Assembly: GCF_000208745.1 (NCBI RefSeq)
Contig: NC_030851.1
Span: 17,724,546 to 17,788,545, forward strand
From: Theobroma cacao
Lineage: Eukaryota; Streptophyta; Magnoliopsida; Malvales; Malvaceae
Reading direction: 5' to 3'
DNA length: 64,000 nucleotides
The notes under the pieces were generated by a model that made no database searches, was not told the DNA's origin, and worked only from the letters and a program-made list of their open reading frames with translations. Each line of letters opens with the position of its first letter. Position 1 is the first letter of the stretch. Positions 23,544-35,750 of this stretch are shown in pieces. The position numbers were made by a program, and so were the translations under genes.

Positions 23544-24142
23544 ATCACTCAAATTTTCCTAACTTGACAAGAACATCCTTTTACCCTTACCCCCTTTATC
23601 TTAACGGGAAATGAGCTGCATTGAGGTTGCCCGACCTTAACATTGGCTTCACAAGCTGTCAATCTCTCATCCTCCACAACCATTTCCTCTATTGTGGGTT
23701 AACAGCTTGGTTTCCATCCTTTGCTCATTTCCACCATAATTTTAAATTAGACTAGACATTAGATTTAGAGTTAAAACGAAGCTTGAATTTATTGACCTAC
23801 TAGTTTCAACTTAACCAATCTAAAATTTGTGTTTCTATCTTTGTAGCTTGTCCGGTTTCGAAAGCCGGGAGTTTTGATTAGATATCACTCCCATTGTTTA
23901 TTGAAGGAATAAAATGGTTGAATTACGGTTGAGGTTGTAAGATTGCTATATAATTGTGAGGGTTGAGGTCGGAAGCTTATCTAATAAACTGCCTTGTCGA
24001 GGTTGAAAGTTGACATTATAAATCATGTTTTAATTGTTGATGTTGAGGAATTTCTATTGAAATGTAAATTGAGGAAATCAACTTGTTGAAATTGTGAAGT
24101 TGTCATAGAAAGCTTGTTTTAAGCAAGATGGTGAAAAATTAA

Positions 24143-27087
24143 TATCACGACCCGGTACTCCCCTCGAGCCCGTGACAACCGTCGCGATGTCCTAATCGAC
24201 ACTCATCACCCGGAATGTCAATCGGAACCCCGCAAGGTTTTAATATCAGTTTCTCATTTTCCCTGTGAGTAACCATTGCCAAATATCATGTTCTAAAAGA
24301 TTTTAAGCTATTTCCAACTTAAATCAATAAAAAAAATGATTTCTGTCTCATAGGGGCATTTTGGTCTTTTTTTTTTGAAAATCTCGAGACTAGCTAAAAT
24401 GTAGTATGCAAGTGGAAAACAGATATTTTATAATTAAAAATAAGTTTAGATGTCTAAAACATTCATTTAAAGCGAAACTATAACTATTTGAATATAATAA
24501 AAATATTCAATAAACTATTCTATTTTCTTATAAAACAATATTTATAGAGTTACCGGTAAATAATTTTTGTAGCGTAAAAGCTAAATAAATTCATACATAC
24601 TGTAATACAGATAACCAAAGCATAAGATTTAATTTACAGTGACACGTGGGCCCACGAACTACCAAAGGTATCAAAAGCGGTAAACCTAGAGTTTTTGAAG
24701 ATGCAAGTCCAACTGTAGCCCTCAATAAAGTGAGCTATCTACCGACTATCCTGAGCCTGAAATGGGTGGAAAAGAGGGTGATGAGATTATATAATCCCAG
24801 TAAGTAAACAAATACCATCTAAAATATCCAAAGCCGAGTAATAAAGATAGATAAAATAGATAAGCATAAAAATGATTCTCAGCATTTCGAACTCATTTTA
24901 ATAAGATAAAATAGATTCATTTCACCAAAATAAACAACAAGGCTTATGATTTCCTGAAAAATTTGGCTCGCGCCAAAATCATTCTCATACTTAGTTATCA
25001 AAGATACCTTGGCAAAGGGCTATCCCAAACCGAGTCCGCCAAGGCTGTTAAAAAGTCATGTACGCATAAATCATGTTTTTATTTTGAAACATAGTCGTTC
25101 CTTGGCCTTGGCTGAGTTCACCCTTATGTGGTGGTTTAGCGTGAAGTGAACTCTAAAGTGTTAACCTCAAGAGTTATCCATCCACGCCTCTCATACTGAG
25201 GTAAGAATACAATAGGGTTACCGTGCCCTTTTAATAGGCTAGTCCACAGAACCCGTCCACTGTAGCAACCAATTTATAACCCACCAATTCAATAAAATTC
25301 AACAGCATGACATGACAATTATTTTATTTTACAGCCTCTCAAGGCAAATCAACAGTTCATACTTTTTCAGCACATTTACCAATTCAGCCATTCATGCCAA
25401 TATTATCATAAGCCTTTCAATTCAAATCATGATTTATAACACAGCAATTAGTCTCCAATTACTCCATTTTCAAAACCATCTTTCAATTTCAAGACAATTT
25501 TATAAAATCATTTCATTTAAACACATTTTCCATAAAATTACAAAATCGGATAAAAACATACTTTAGATAATTAAGACGATAATAAGGTTACTCACTATAT
25601 TAGGAGTTTGAATTTTTTTGGAGTACTCCGACTATTGATCCTCAAGTGCAATTTCTTTGCCCTTTTTCGGAGGATTCACCATCTAGACATAATGCAAAAT
25701 CAAGCAATTTACCACATTGGTGCTAAACCGTTATAAAACTAATTCAGGCTCTATACTAATGCATGAAATGAGATGTAAATTGTTCGGATTATCGTCTAAA
25801 CATGGTGTTCTACACAAATTCAATTGTGTACCTAAATAAAACGGTATTGGCCTAATTTCAATCTATCACTCGATTAATTGCCCAATATATCCAATTTAAC
25901 TCCAATAATTCCATTTTTCTTTCAATTCTCCAAACCATCAAACACAAATAAAATAACTTGAAATATGGCAAAATCATCCTCACATTTTCTCTTGGAAAAT
26001 TCGGCCATGGTGGGTGCATCAACACTATAATTTTTCAAGCTTGATTCTCACACCATAAATCACTAATTTCTAACCAAATCACTTGAAATAAAATCAAAAT
26101 CATCATCAATATTCTACATGGAGAATTCGGCCAATGATGGGTGATGGGAGGAAGTGAATTTTTCTTGTTGGCTTTTCATACTACACATCACTAACTAACT
26201 AAAAACACTAAAATACATTGAAATCTAACCAAATCAAGCATCAAAACCTCCCTCTAAGTGTTCGGCCAGCATGGGATTCATCATGAAATCATGTGATTCA
26301 ACCATGGAAAATAAGAAAAAATGCTTCAGAAAGAGAGATATCAAGCTTAATTGAAAAATCTTACCTTTTTTTCACACTTTTCCCTTGAATTTTTCCACCT
26401 AGGGTTTTGTTCTTCCTTTTCTTCCTTTGTTCTTGCTTTGGCCGGCCATAAGAATGAGAAATGGGCTGGTTTTGTGCTAATTTATAAGAAAAATAATAAA
26501 GAAATAAAAGCTTGACACTTGTCACCTTACCATTGGTCCATTTTTAAATTCTTAACTATTAAGCTTTCTTTCTCTACCACATAAAATCCTTCAATTATCC
26601 ATAATAATATTGGATAAAATTCATGTGAGGGACAAGTGTTGGGTGGTGTAAAATTACAATTTTGCCCATGGGGTGGCAAAATGACTATTTTACCCCTATG
26701 CTCGAAAAAATATCGAAATTAAAATTTTTCACTTCTCAAACTCAAATTGTGTTCTAAATAGTCAATCTTGATCAAAAACTTCTTCCAACATTCCAATTTT
26801 AACCTTGGATGGAAAAATGACCATTTTGCCCCTAAGTCATGAAAATTCCAATTTGACTCCAAATCGGTCTTCGAACTCCGAATCACCATTTTAAGTCATT
26901 ATGGGGTTTTAAAATTCTCAATTGTATCTTAAAATCTCTATTTGGACTAGTTCGAGGCTTAATTCAACTTAATTGTACCATTTGGTACATTGCCGTCCTT
27001 TAACGATTTCTGAGGTACCTAAGTAAGCAAACATATATTCTTATGTAAGAATGGCATAATAAACATATTGTAGAGCTGGGCTTGACA
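24143..27087 (-). mobile_element. Solo LTR, large-LTR gypsy-like family (2945 bp)
   Basis: Minus orientation: it begins TGTCAAGCCCAGCTC at 27087 and ends GGTCGTGATA at 24143. The last bases are decayed from TGACA. A perfect target duplication ATTAA lies at 24138-24142 and 27088-27092. It matches the plus-oriented LTR at 42741-45743 throughout, including the block around 25020-25290 (cttggctgagttcaccctta). No coding capacity is seen inside. Confidence 0.88.
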
Positions 27088-27160
27088 ATTAATGTTTTAC
27101 TCGGCTAGGTTTGAATTAAATCATTTAAGGAAGATTGAGTAAATAATGATGGAATTGGTT

Positions 27161-27252
27161 ACACTTGAACATTTGGCTTGTTGGTTGATGCATGATCCCA
27201 CTGCGTAAAGAGTAGGGTTTGAATCCCCCCTCTTCCAATTATAAAAAAAAAT
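27161..27252 (+). mobile_element. tRNA-derived SINE-like insertion
   Basis: This 92-bp insert has a tRNA-like A box TGGCTTGTTGG (27174-27184) and B box GGTTTGAATCC (27216-27226). They are 31 bp apart, followed by an A-rich tail ending at 27252. It is flanked by a 14-bp duplication, tgatggaattggtt (27147-27160) and tgatgaaattggtt (27253-27266), with one mismatch. This is the structure of a short plant SINE with an internal RNA polymerase III promoter. It is too short and poorly folding in the acceptor region to be a true tRNA gene. Confidence 0.65.
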
Positions 27253-27759
27253 TGATGAAATTGGTTGTATATTGAAATCTCGAATTACCCATTGGAACCA
27301 AACTTATAAAGTACATATCGTGATCTAGAAATTAGATAAATGTAGACCTTATACAAAAACGTGCATGCCATTTACTTGATTTTACATTGTGTTCTTAATG
27401 CATTCGTTGATTTTTCGTTTGCATTATGTCATTGCTCATTTTTGAACCTTTATTTCTAAGTTTTTATTTCATCAAATGTTCAACCTTATTTCCCTTATTC
27501 GTCCACTCACTGAGTTATAAAAGACTCTTTCCAATTAATTAACAAATAGCAAATAAGCAATTAATTGGGAGCACCTTGGTGGGTTAAATATAGCTTCCTA
27601 CAAAGGTAATTTAGCATCTCCTAAGCATTTCATTTTCTGAGTCAACTCTGCTGGTCCAAAGTTTAAGCAAGTGTGGCTGTCTATAGCCAATTGTGTAGGG
27701 TCGAGGCCCATGGTTGTAGCCATTATATAGCATTTAGATCTTTAGCACAAGGTGTTACA

Positions 27760-28737
27760 TACCAAAGTCAAAGCTTTAGCACCATATATTATACACTAAA
27801 GCTTCCTTCTTCCTACTGATATTACATGCCAAGGCATGAATCACTTCATCACATGTTAAGGCATATTCTACTAGACTTGAATCACTGAAAAAACTTAACA
27901 CCCATAAATCCAAGAACCTGTTGTTACTCACCATGTCATACTTTTTGGTCTGTAGATTGACAATAAGATGGCGAGAGATAGACAGAGAGAGGGTTTTGTG
28001 AATGTAAACTAATAAACCCAAGAATATGTTGTTACCTTCCATGTCATACTCTTCGTTATGTAGATCGATGACGAAATGACAAGAGATAGACACAGAAAGT
28101 TAGATGACAAGAGAAAAAAATAGAGAGCACAACAAAATAGGAAGCAAAGCAGACAAATGGCGGGAGAGAAAATTTGGGAGCACTTGAATATGAAGAGGTT
28201 CATTAATGACAATTTTGTCCTAAAATCTTTTCTCTTAACTAAAAATAGTTAAAATTAAAAAAAATATTATTTTTAAAAATACTTTACCTTTGAAAGCAAA
28301 AAAAGAATAGTCCCTTACAAAAAAGTTTTCCTAGCTAAAAATTATACACAGAAGCAGCAATTAACACTTGGTTTCTCTTAAGAGAAACCTTGGCCTAAGC
28401 TCCAAAGCTTTTTGCCTGTGACCATCATCGTTATTGTAGACAACCTACATTTCTTCACAATTTTCTGAGCTTGTAAAGGCCAACATCTTTTAAAGATGAT
28501 GATGATGAGGATGAAGACAAACCAGTGCGGTTAAACTAAGCCTTATCCTTATTAAATGCCTTCTGAACATCATCCTTCTGCTCCCCAAAACGTAATCTCT
28601 TTATTTTCTACTCTTCTGAGATGGGAAGCCCTTCTCCAAGTAAAATAAATCAAGAAGGTCACCCTCCATGAACTTATTTAGCACTTTTGAGCAACGAGGG
28701 AAATGTTGGAAAATACTGTATTTAATAAGGTTCAAAC
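27760..28737. other. Non-coding spacer with a local duplication
   Basis: No gene is recognised. A stretch of about 90 bp at 27901-27990 is repeated with changes at about 28010-28098, an offset near 109 bp. Both copies contain tgttgttac, ccatgtcatac, tgtagat and gagatagaca. The remainder is AT-rich. Confidence 0.55.
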
Positions 28738-28780
28738 ATCCCACATTGCCAAGATACAAGAAAGGTGAATGCCTTATATA
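28738..28780 (+). promoter_or_regulatory. Orphan snRNA-type promoter module (USE + TATA)
   Basis: ATCCCACATTG (28738-28748) matches 10 of 11 positions of the plant snRNA upstream sequence element RTCCCACATCG. A TATA box, CTTATATA (28773-28780), follows about 25 bp later. That spacing is characteristic of RNA polymerase III-type plant snRNA promoters (U6/U3) rather than the ~10-bp-longer polymerase II type. No U6, U3 or other known snRNA sequence follows. Confidence 0.4.
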
Positions 28781-28803
28781 GGAAAACCCACTATGGGCTT
28801 GTT

Positions 28804-28867
28804 GCAAGCAAGAAAAATGGAGTGCGCTCGTACGTACACAAGATTGGGCTAGACCTTGAGAAATTTT
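28804..28867 (+). ncRNA. Speculative short RNA polymerase III transcript downstream of the USE/TATA module
   Basis: The start is placed about 31 bp after the TATA box by analogy with plant U6 promoters. The first run of four T is at 28864-28867, giving a ~64-nt predicted RNA containing the self-complementary word cgtacgtac near 28830. I do not recognise the RNA. This is a prediction from spacing alone, and the region may equally be a decayed repeat carrying a snRNA-like promoter. Confidence 0.15.
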
Positions 28868-30932
28868 AGATTCCCCCTCTACGGACGAATATACACATGG
28901 GCTATGCCCAAGTGAATTTTTGTACCTTGGCTTTAATTTTTTTTAAGCTTTTTCAGCCTTTGGTTGAATCAAACTCAAACTATACCATGCTTGCCTAACT
29001 CTCCTGGTTTTGCTCAAATGTCTATCTGACTAAGTACTCTACCATGCTGATGACTCTCCTAATTTTGCTACAATATATACTTGACTAAGAATACATGCTG
29101 ATCAGGTTTCTCTGACTCCTTAAGGCTTTTTCTCAACTTCGTAATTTGGTGCAACATTCATTTAATTTCCTGTTTACAAATACAACCTCTTTGCCTCAGT
29201 CTCACCAACTAAAGCCTCTCATCTTCCTTTAATTCTTCTCTACTTATTTTCTCTGCTTCTTTTCCTCCTAAGCTGGGTTCTTTCTTTCTACTGTTCTTAT
29301 CATCCCTTAATAGTTTGTGTAAACTATAAGGAAGGGTCTGTTGAATCCTAGAGGATAACTGCCACAATCCTTTTGCATCGAGTTTTATACTCTGAAAGGG
29401 CAAAAATTATCCTCAAGAATAGTGATACCACGCCTTAGACTTTTTATTGTTTTTACTTGTTTTGTTTTATATTCCTTTGTTTCCCATAATTTTTCTAATA
29501 GGAAATAACGCCGACCCATCTCCACTGTTTTTATAAGGGCCTTCATCCTTGTAAGAAGTCTTTTTTTCTGCATAATGGGCATCTCATTCAATTCAACCTA
29601 CCTTAAGTTTCCATGTGAACCTTTTGATGCACAAATTCTTGGAAACTCAAGGTTGTCTCAACATGTGCTATGTCGATTACAAGTTTTGCCTCACTATGAA
29701 ATACTAACTTTTTTTTTAAGGCAAAATATGAATAAGTTTCAAAAAAATGTGTTACAACATGCTGCCATAAGGCTTTGTTCCTGTACAGTAAAGACTTATC
29801 ATAGCAAACCACAACCCTTAAAGCTTTAGAGATGGCTACATCAATTGCATACAACCTGGATTGGTACATGCTTGACAAAAATAAGGAAGCTCAACCCACT
29901 AAATACCAAAATATTAGGTCATCCAGGTCCCATTTGATGAAGGTTAAATCCATGAAGCTCTTCCTTTACCGTTCCAAGTGTTCGAAAATTTACCCCAACA
30001 AAATCTTGTAATCCAAAGGCTCTCAATTCAATTGACTTCCTTCTCTTTAAATCTTAAAACTCCATATCATAAGACTCATTTCCATGACAAAAGTTCATCT
30101 CAGAACCTCTTTAATCAGATTGTTCCATAGAGGCCATCATTTGAAGTCATGGCCAATCTTGAAACTACACATCCTAAGGCACATCATCGGCTCCCAAGGA
30201 CAAATAAAAAATCGAAATTTTCCAACCTAGCAAGTTTCCTCAACAAAAATCATTCAGAGCAGTCATCAATACTAAAACAGAGTCAAGACACACATGAAAT
30301 ACTAACTTAATAACAGTTACATAAATCTTTCAACTTAAATAACAAAAAGTTTCTTGAACTTCCTCTTTAGAACTTTCAAAAGCAGTTCATATAGTCCAAA
30401 GTGTAGAGACTCATTTTTATAATACAAAAATCTAAATTAGACTATGATTAAGACTATGTCAAGCAAAAATTAAAAACTGTACAACTAGTTATTTAAAACT
30501 TAATGAATAAGATTCCAAATTTTAATCAATCCAAAAACTTTACAAAAATTGTGCATAAGACTCGAGTAAGGAGAGCAACAACTAAGTAGGCTTGAATTTC
30601 CTCCGCATGCATGCAGCTTGACTGAGTCTATAGAGAGGGGTTGCTAGGTGCTCTTAGTCAAAGGCAAATTCCATAGCGGTCGTAGACAAAGACCTACCAA
30701 GCAATGAATGTGACATTGCTAAGTTGTTGCACTTGGTGGTTAATGGGTTTTTTATTCCAAGTCAAGTTGCCAACAGTTGTATTATTTTTGACCACATGTT
30801 AAGTGAATTTTGGTCACTGTCTATATATGTATACTACATATGTATAGTAGAATTGTCAAGTATTTATACTATGACCAAATTCACTCATGATTTTCTATGT
30901 TAGGCTTAGTTTGAGTTTAGTCTAGTTGTGAT
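28868..30932. other. Unassigned sequence with weak minus-strand coding-like stretches
   Basis: Minus-strand stretches at 29209-29403, 29385-29591 and 29603-29878 are open for 60-90 codons each and are separated by stops. They include a Lys/Glu-rich part and the segment LYAIDVAISKALRVVVCYDK. I recognise no family. They could be a decayed gene or an element fragment. The rest to 30932 is AT-rich and shows nothing I can name. Confidence 0.25.
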
Positions 30933-32633
30933 TGCTGGGATTCGAGCTCATGCTCAAGCATGAAAATAATTAATAAATTAAAATAATATAACGTGGCAGA
31001 AAAATAAACTAATATTCAATAAGAAAAATAGTCAAATCTTACAAGATCAATGTTTGTATTTTTCATGTAACTTTCAACTTAATTATGAACACTCATAAGT
31101 TTAAGAGTTACGTATCTTGCTCTAGATATTGCAATCAAGAGTCAATTAAATTAAAATCTTTGCTTCTTTACCTTTAGGATTTGTCAAATCTTTAGCCATC
31201 CAAGTGTTTGGCCTCTAACAGTAATCCATACAGTGACTGAATAAAACCTTCTCAAAGGTATGATTTTTTTTACTTGTGCTAGCAAGTTTTGTTTCCAAAA
31301 CAAAAAGATAAAAAATTCTTGCCGAATCTTATTTTGGTCAGACAAAAAAAAAAACCTATTTTTCTTTTCTTGTTTTATGAAACGACTGGGAAGTAGTTGA
31401 AGGCTTAGAGTTTTTAGTTTGCTAACATAACATATTTATATAGCCAAACTAAGTTGTAACCCTAAATACAACAGTTGTATTTTAATTTAATTAAGTCTTT
31501 GAGAACTTAATTAATTTCTCAATCTATTTTGGTCTCTTTCAATTAAGTCCAACTTAATTAATTATCCTTATTTAATCTCAATCATGTCACTTAATGTGTG
31601 TGACCCATTAGGCTTCTAACATGTTGGCAATAAATACAAATTTTAACCAAATATAAATTTCATAATTAGTTTATATTTATAGGTCATGAGCGGCATCTAA
31701 CAATATATTATGACCACCCAAACGTTAGATAGTCAATTAAAGAATTTGAAAAAGCCCTACAGTGATAAACCTTTCAGTGCAATACGATCCTTTTGTCAAA
31801 TATCCCAGATATGTCATTAAGCATGGCTTGGTGTCTTCTTATGACATTCCATATTAGTTTTCATAATTAATGACTAACCTTATGAATTTAGGAAACTAAC
31901 TTTCTTTAAATCCATCATACTTTGACCAAAGATTTTATACAAGTTAATCAAGAATTGAAAACAAGTGAGATGCATCCCCTCATATCACTTGGGGTAATGA
32001 ATCATCTCTTGACCACTCATTCACCTTTGCATGCTTCATATGGCATACCCAAAAACACCCTGTTTAGGCATCTAGTCACCTTCAAATCTGTAAAGGTGAA
32101 ATCAAAGTATGTCATTTCCCATACAAGATGACCTGGTGTCTCAAGTCTGAGAACTAATTGCACGACTATCACATGAGAACATATTCCATAAACACTTGAG
32201 TGAAATACCAAATGGAGTTCTCATAACGGGTCATGTTCAGTGACCTTGTTCTTTAACAAGCACCTACATGTTATTCTCAAGTATCCCATATATTTCAATT
32301 TATGAGATCGATTACATGCTTTCCAAGTAAGGGCGCTTAACATGTACCAATCTTTAAGCATTGTCAATGCCCTGTCTGAACAATACAATGACCAGAAACA
32401 AATTTAGGAACATGGTTTTGATGTATAGTGATCTCATAATTGTAACAAGTTTACAATTCTCTTGCAAGGCTTTTATGTTTCATGGGCTTCACCCAATTAG
32501 TACTTAATAACTCCTTATTATTATACTAACATGAAAGAAAATCTCCATCACATATAGTTATGCGATTAAATATGCATTAAATGACAATTATATTCTTTGA
32601 CCAATCTAATTGGCGCAAAGGCATATACCAACA
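30933..32633 (-). mobile_element. Solo LTR, Ty1/copia-like (1701 bp), immediately upstream of COQ2
   Basis: The ends are tgctgggattcg at 30933 and gcatataccaaca at 32633, with a perfect target duplication GTGAT (30928-30932 and 32634-32638). There is no coding interior. Reading from 32633 on the minus strand gives TGTTGGTATATGCC, a usual copia LTR start, so I place it on the minus strand, antisense to COQ2; this orientation is tentative. Its right edge is 73 bp from the COQ2 ATG. Confidence 0.85.
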
Positions 32634-32638
32634 GTGAT

Positions 32639-32706
32639 TAAGTAGATCAAACTCTAAAACCAAAGATCAGAAACATTGATCCCATTCGCAGTTGCAACCA
32701 GCAAAA
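32639..32706 (+). promoter_or_regulatory. Remaining native 5' flank / leader of COQ2
   Basis: Only 68 bp separate the solo LTR target duplication from the COQ2 ATG. No clear TATA box is seen here, so this is probably 5' untranslated leader. The core promoter would then lie inside or across the LTR. An in-frame TTG lies five codons upstream of the ATG, but the frame has no upstream ATG. Confidence 0.45.
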
Positions 32707-35697
32707 ATGGCATCACTTTCGCTCACTCATGCTTCACGCAGGCTCCTCACTCCCTCTCTCTCTTTTTCACAGCTAAGAACAAGGATAATAAAGAATCTTG
32801 CTTTCGACAGCCAATTCATGAGTCGATCTTTTTCCAGGAAAAATTCCGTTTTGCTTTCCTCAAATTTTAGAACCCGAATTGCTTGCATGTTAAGAACCGC
32901 ATCTCCAGGAGGCAAGGATGATCAAAAGCCAAGTGGCGAAACTGAGAAAGTTGGTGGGGTTTCATCGTGGATTGATTACTTACCCAGAGAAATTCAGTCT
33001 TACGCTAAGCTTGCTCGCGTGGAGAAGGCCATCGGTACATGGTTATTGATTTGGCCCTTTGCATGGTAAGAGCTTATTACTTTCATTTTCCATTTATGTT
33101 TTTTTGGTTGGCTTTCGGGTAAAAACTTGAAAATGCATGCCTTCTAATGGTTGCTTTCCTGATATTTATGTGGGATCACACATTCTTCCAGTAAACTCCC
33201 CTGAAATTTGCTGTTTACTTAATTTTCCAGGTCAGCTACGTTGGCAGCACCGACTGGAAGCCTTCCTGATTTCAAGACGTTAGCTCTATTTGCTTCTTCA
33301 GCTCCACTTTTGAGGGGTGCTGCTTGTACCATAAATGATATCCTGGACCGTGATATTGATAGAATGGTAATTTTTGTGGTAAAATAAAATGGTTGGTCCT
33401 AGGAAGCATGTTTTTGGATAGCTTTTCAAAGGTGGTAATTGTACAGCTACCATCCAGTCAAAGCAATTACATTAAGGAATAAAACCCGCCTTTAAAAAAA
33501 AAAAGTTCTTTTGCTTTTCATTTCCAAAACAAAACTAACAAATACTCCAAAACAATAATCAGACAGAATTTCTTTAATTTAAAAGGCTTAATTCATGATT
33601 TTGATATTTTTTCCAAGTATTTTAACTAGTTCAGTTTTGCTGCTAATTTAAATAAATTTATTTAGCTAGGTTAATATATATTAATTAATTTTTTGGTGTT
33701 TGCTTCCCTTTTATGATTAGAGAATAAAGTTATTTTTTCCCTCAGAAAAAATAATAATTCATTTTTGTTCTTGTCAATTTTTTCCGTGCAAAATTAAGAA
33801 AAAAAAGAAAAGAAAAGAAAAAAGCGTCAACTCTTTAAATCCAACTTATCAACGTGGAATTCAACGATTGCAAGAAGCGTTAATATGTGATGGCAATATG
33901 TTATTGTATGCAGGTGGAGCGTACAAAACTGAGGCCGATCGCGAGTGGCGCTGTCACTCCATTTCAAGGACTTTGTTTTTTTGCGTTTCAATTAATTTTG
34001 AGTCATGGAATTCTCCTCCAACTCATCAATTATAGGTCACTTGATTCCCTTCTCCTTGCTTCAACTTGTAAACTTGTGTTGCATTACACTCGCAATCCGG
34101 ACTAACTTTTCATTCATGTATCGGTCTAACATTGGTTAATTATGTCTCAATTACAGCCCGATCTATGAGGCTTCATTGATCTTTCTAATGTCTACCTATC
34201 CTCTCATGAAGAGGTTCACATATTGGGTAATGATGTTATTGCACCTTTTTGTTTTGCGGTTCAGAGTTTGCAGGGTGTTTGTTCTTTGTGGCCTTTTTGT
34301 CTTTGACACACCTATTATCGATGCAGGCCTCGGCGTACTTAGGCTTGACCATCAACTGGGGGACCTTGTTCGGCTCGTATGCAATTAAAGCAAGCTTAAT
34401 ACCCTCCATTCTGTTACCTTTGTACATGTCTGGTATATTTTGGACTCTTGTGTACGATACCATATATGCGCACCAGGTAAAATTTATCTCTTTGCAATTA
34501 CAAGTTTCTCCTGTTCTTTAAACGAGAAGAAATTAGGTACTTGTATTATCAGTTTTGTCAACCTAACTCTAGTTGAGGCTAGTAGCCTTGTAGGGGCCAA
34601 GGGCTGAGGGATTGGTGATGACATTTGAAAGACATTTTGAGGGTCTTGCTTTTGTGGGATGGCAAACTTTTATTTATGATGGATGAATATACAAAAAATT
34701 TTCACTTATGCTTCACCACTTTTTATTTTCGTTTCACGTAATTCTTTAACTTGTGAATTGTTTTATTTAGATTTTTAATTTTTAAAAATAATCTTATTTT
34801 GATTATTTTGTCAAATTATTTTATTAAAATTGATCTAATATTCATATTGCAGATTTCATGGTAAATTATATGAACATTTTTCTCACTTGTTAATCAAATA
34901 ATGTGAGGAAACGATCAAAATAAAATCAATTTTAAAAATTTAAAATTTAAATAAAACAATTCAAAAAATTAAGATTAAAGTAAAATAAAATGTTAAGGAC
35001 CATGGATAGAATTTACGTGATGATATATATATATAGTAAGAACTACTCTGTTGTAATATTCCTAACATTTTAATTATCCTAAATTGATTCATGGGTCAGG
35101 GACTCAAAGTGGTTCCCCTTATTTCTTAACATCATCAAACCCATTTATTTTCCTTCTTCTATCTTCTTCCCCTCCTGCTGTACGACACATTCTATACTGC
35201 AAGATTTGTTGGTATGATGAAATAAGTAGGGTACGATGAAGCAATCATCTAAAACTGTTCTCTTTGACATTGATAACCATGCATTCAGGATAAAGAAGAT
35301 GATAACAAAGTTGGTGTTAAATCCACAGCCTTGAAATTTGGTGATTCATCGAAGGAGTGGATTACTGCGTTTGCAATTGCATGCATCAGTAGTCTGGCTC
35401 TAAGCGGATACAATGCTGAAATAGGTACTGACTGCTGGAGATTAGAACTTTTCAACTAATATTTTTCTGTTTGATGATCGTAACCCTTTCTAATTTTGTT
35501 AATATTTTCATAATATGTCGTGGAGCAGGCTGGCCTTATTATGTGTTTCTGGCCGCTGCATCTGGACAATTAGCTTGGCAGGTAGGAACTGCTAATCTGT
35601 CATCCCCAGCTGATTGCAGCAGAAAGTGAGTGTTTAGTATTGATTGCAATACATGTCAAAATTCTGTGCTATGCCCAAAGTATTCTGATATTGATAT

Positions 35698-35750
<53 letters not shown>

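Larger units (their letters stand above)
21870..27759 (+). mobile_element. LTR of a Ty3/gypsy-like family, about 2 kb, carrying three later insertions
   Basis: The left edge reads tctaacatcccattc, close to the common TGTAACATCCC start, and the right edge is caaggtgttaca at 27759. The LTR motif ctcactgagttataaa occurs near 27506-27525. Removing the inserts at 22625-23543, 24143-27087 and 27161-27252 leaves roughly 2 kb. Flanking 5-mers (cgtat, tacca) do not match, so one end may be misplaced or the duplication has decayed. It could be a solo LTR or one LTR of a truncated element. Confidence 0.5.

Noticed and set aside
27174..27226. A possible tRNA gene from the A and B boxes
   Set aside because: The flanking sequence does not form an acceptor stem, and a 14-bp target duplication and A-rich tail point to a SINE-like insertion.
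32692..33069. An open stretch beginning at a TTG codon five codons upstream of the COQ2 ATG
   Set aside because: TTG is not a usual plant nuclear start. The ATG at 32707 is in frame, and the open stretch simply runs past the exon 1 donor site at 33066.
34176..34463. Open stretches on both strands across COQ2 exons 4-5
   Set aside because: They read through an intron or lie antisense to the exons. The spliced COQ2 frame explains the conserved residues.
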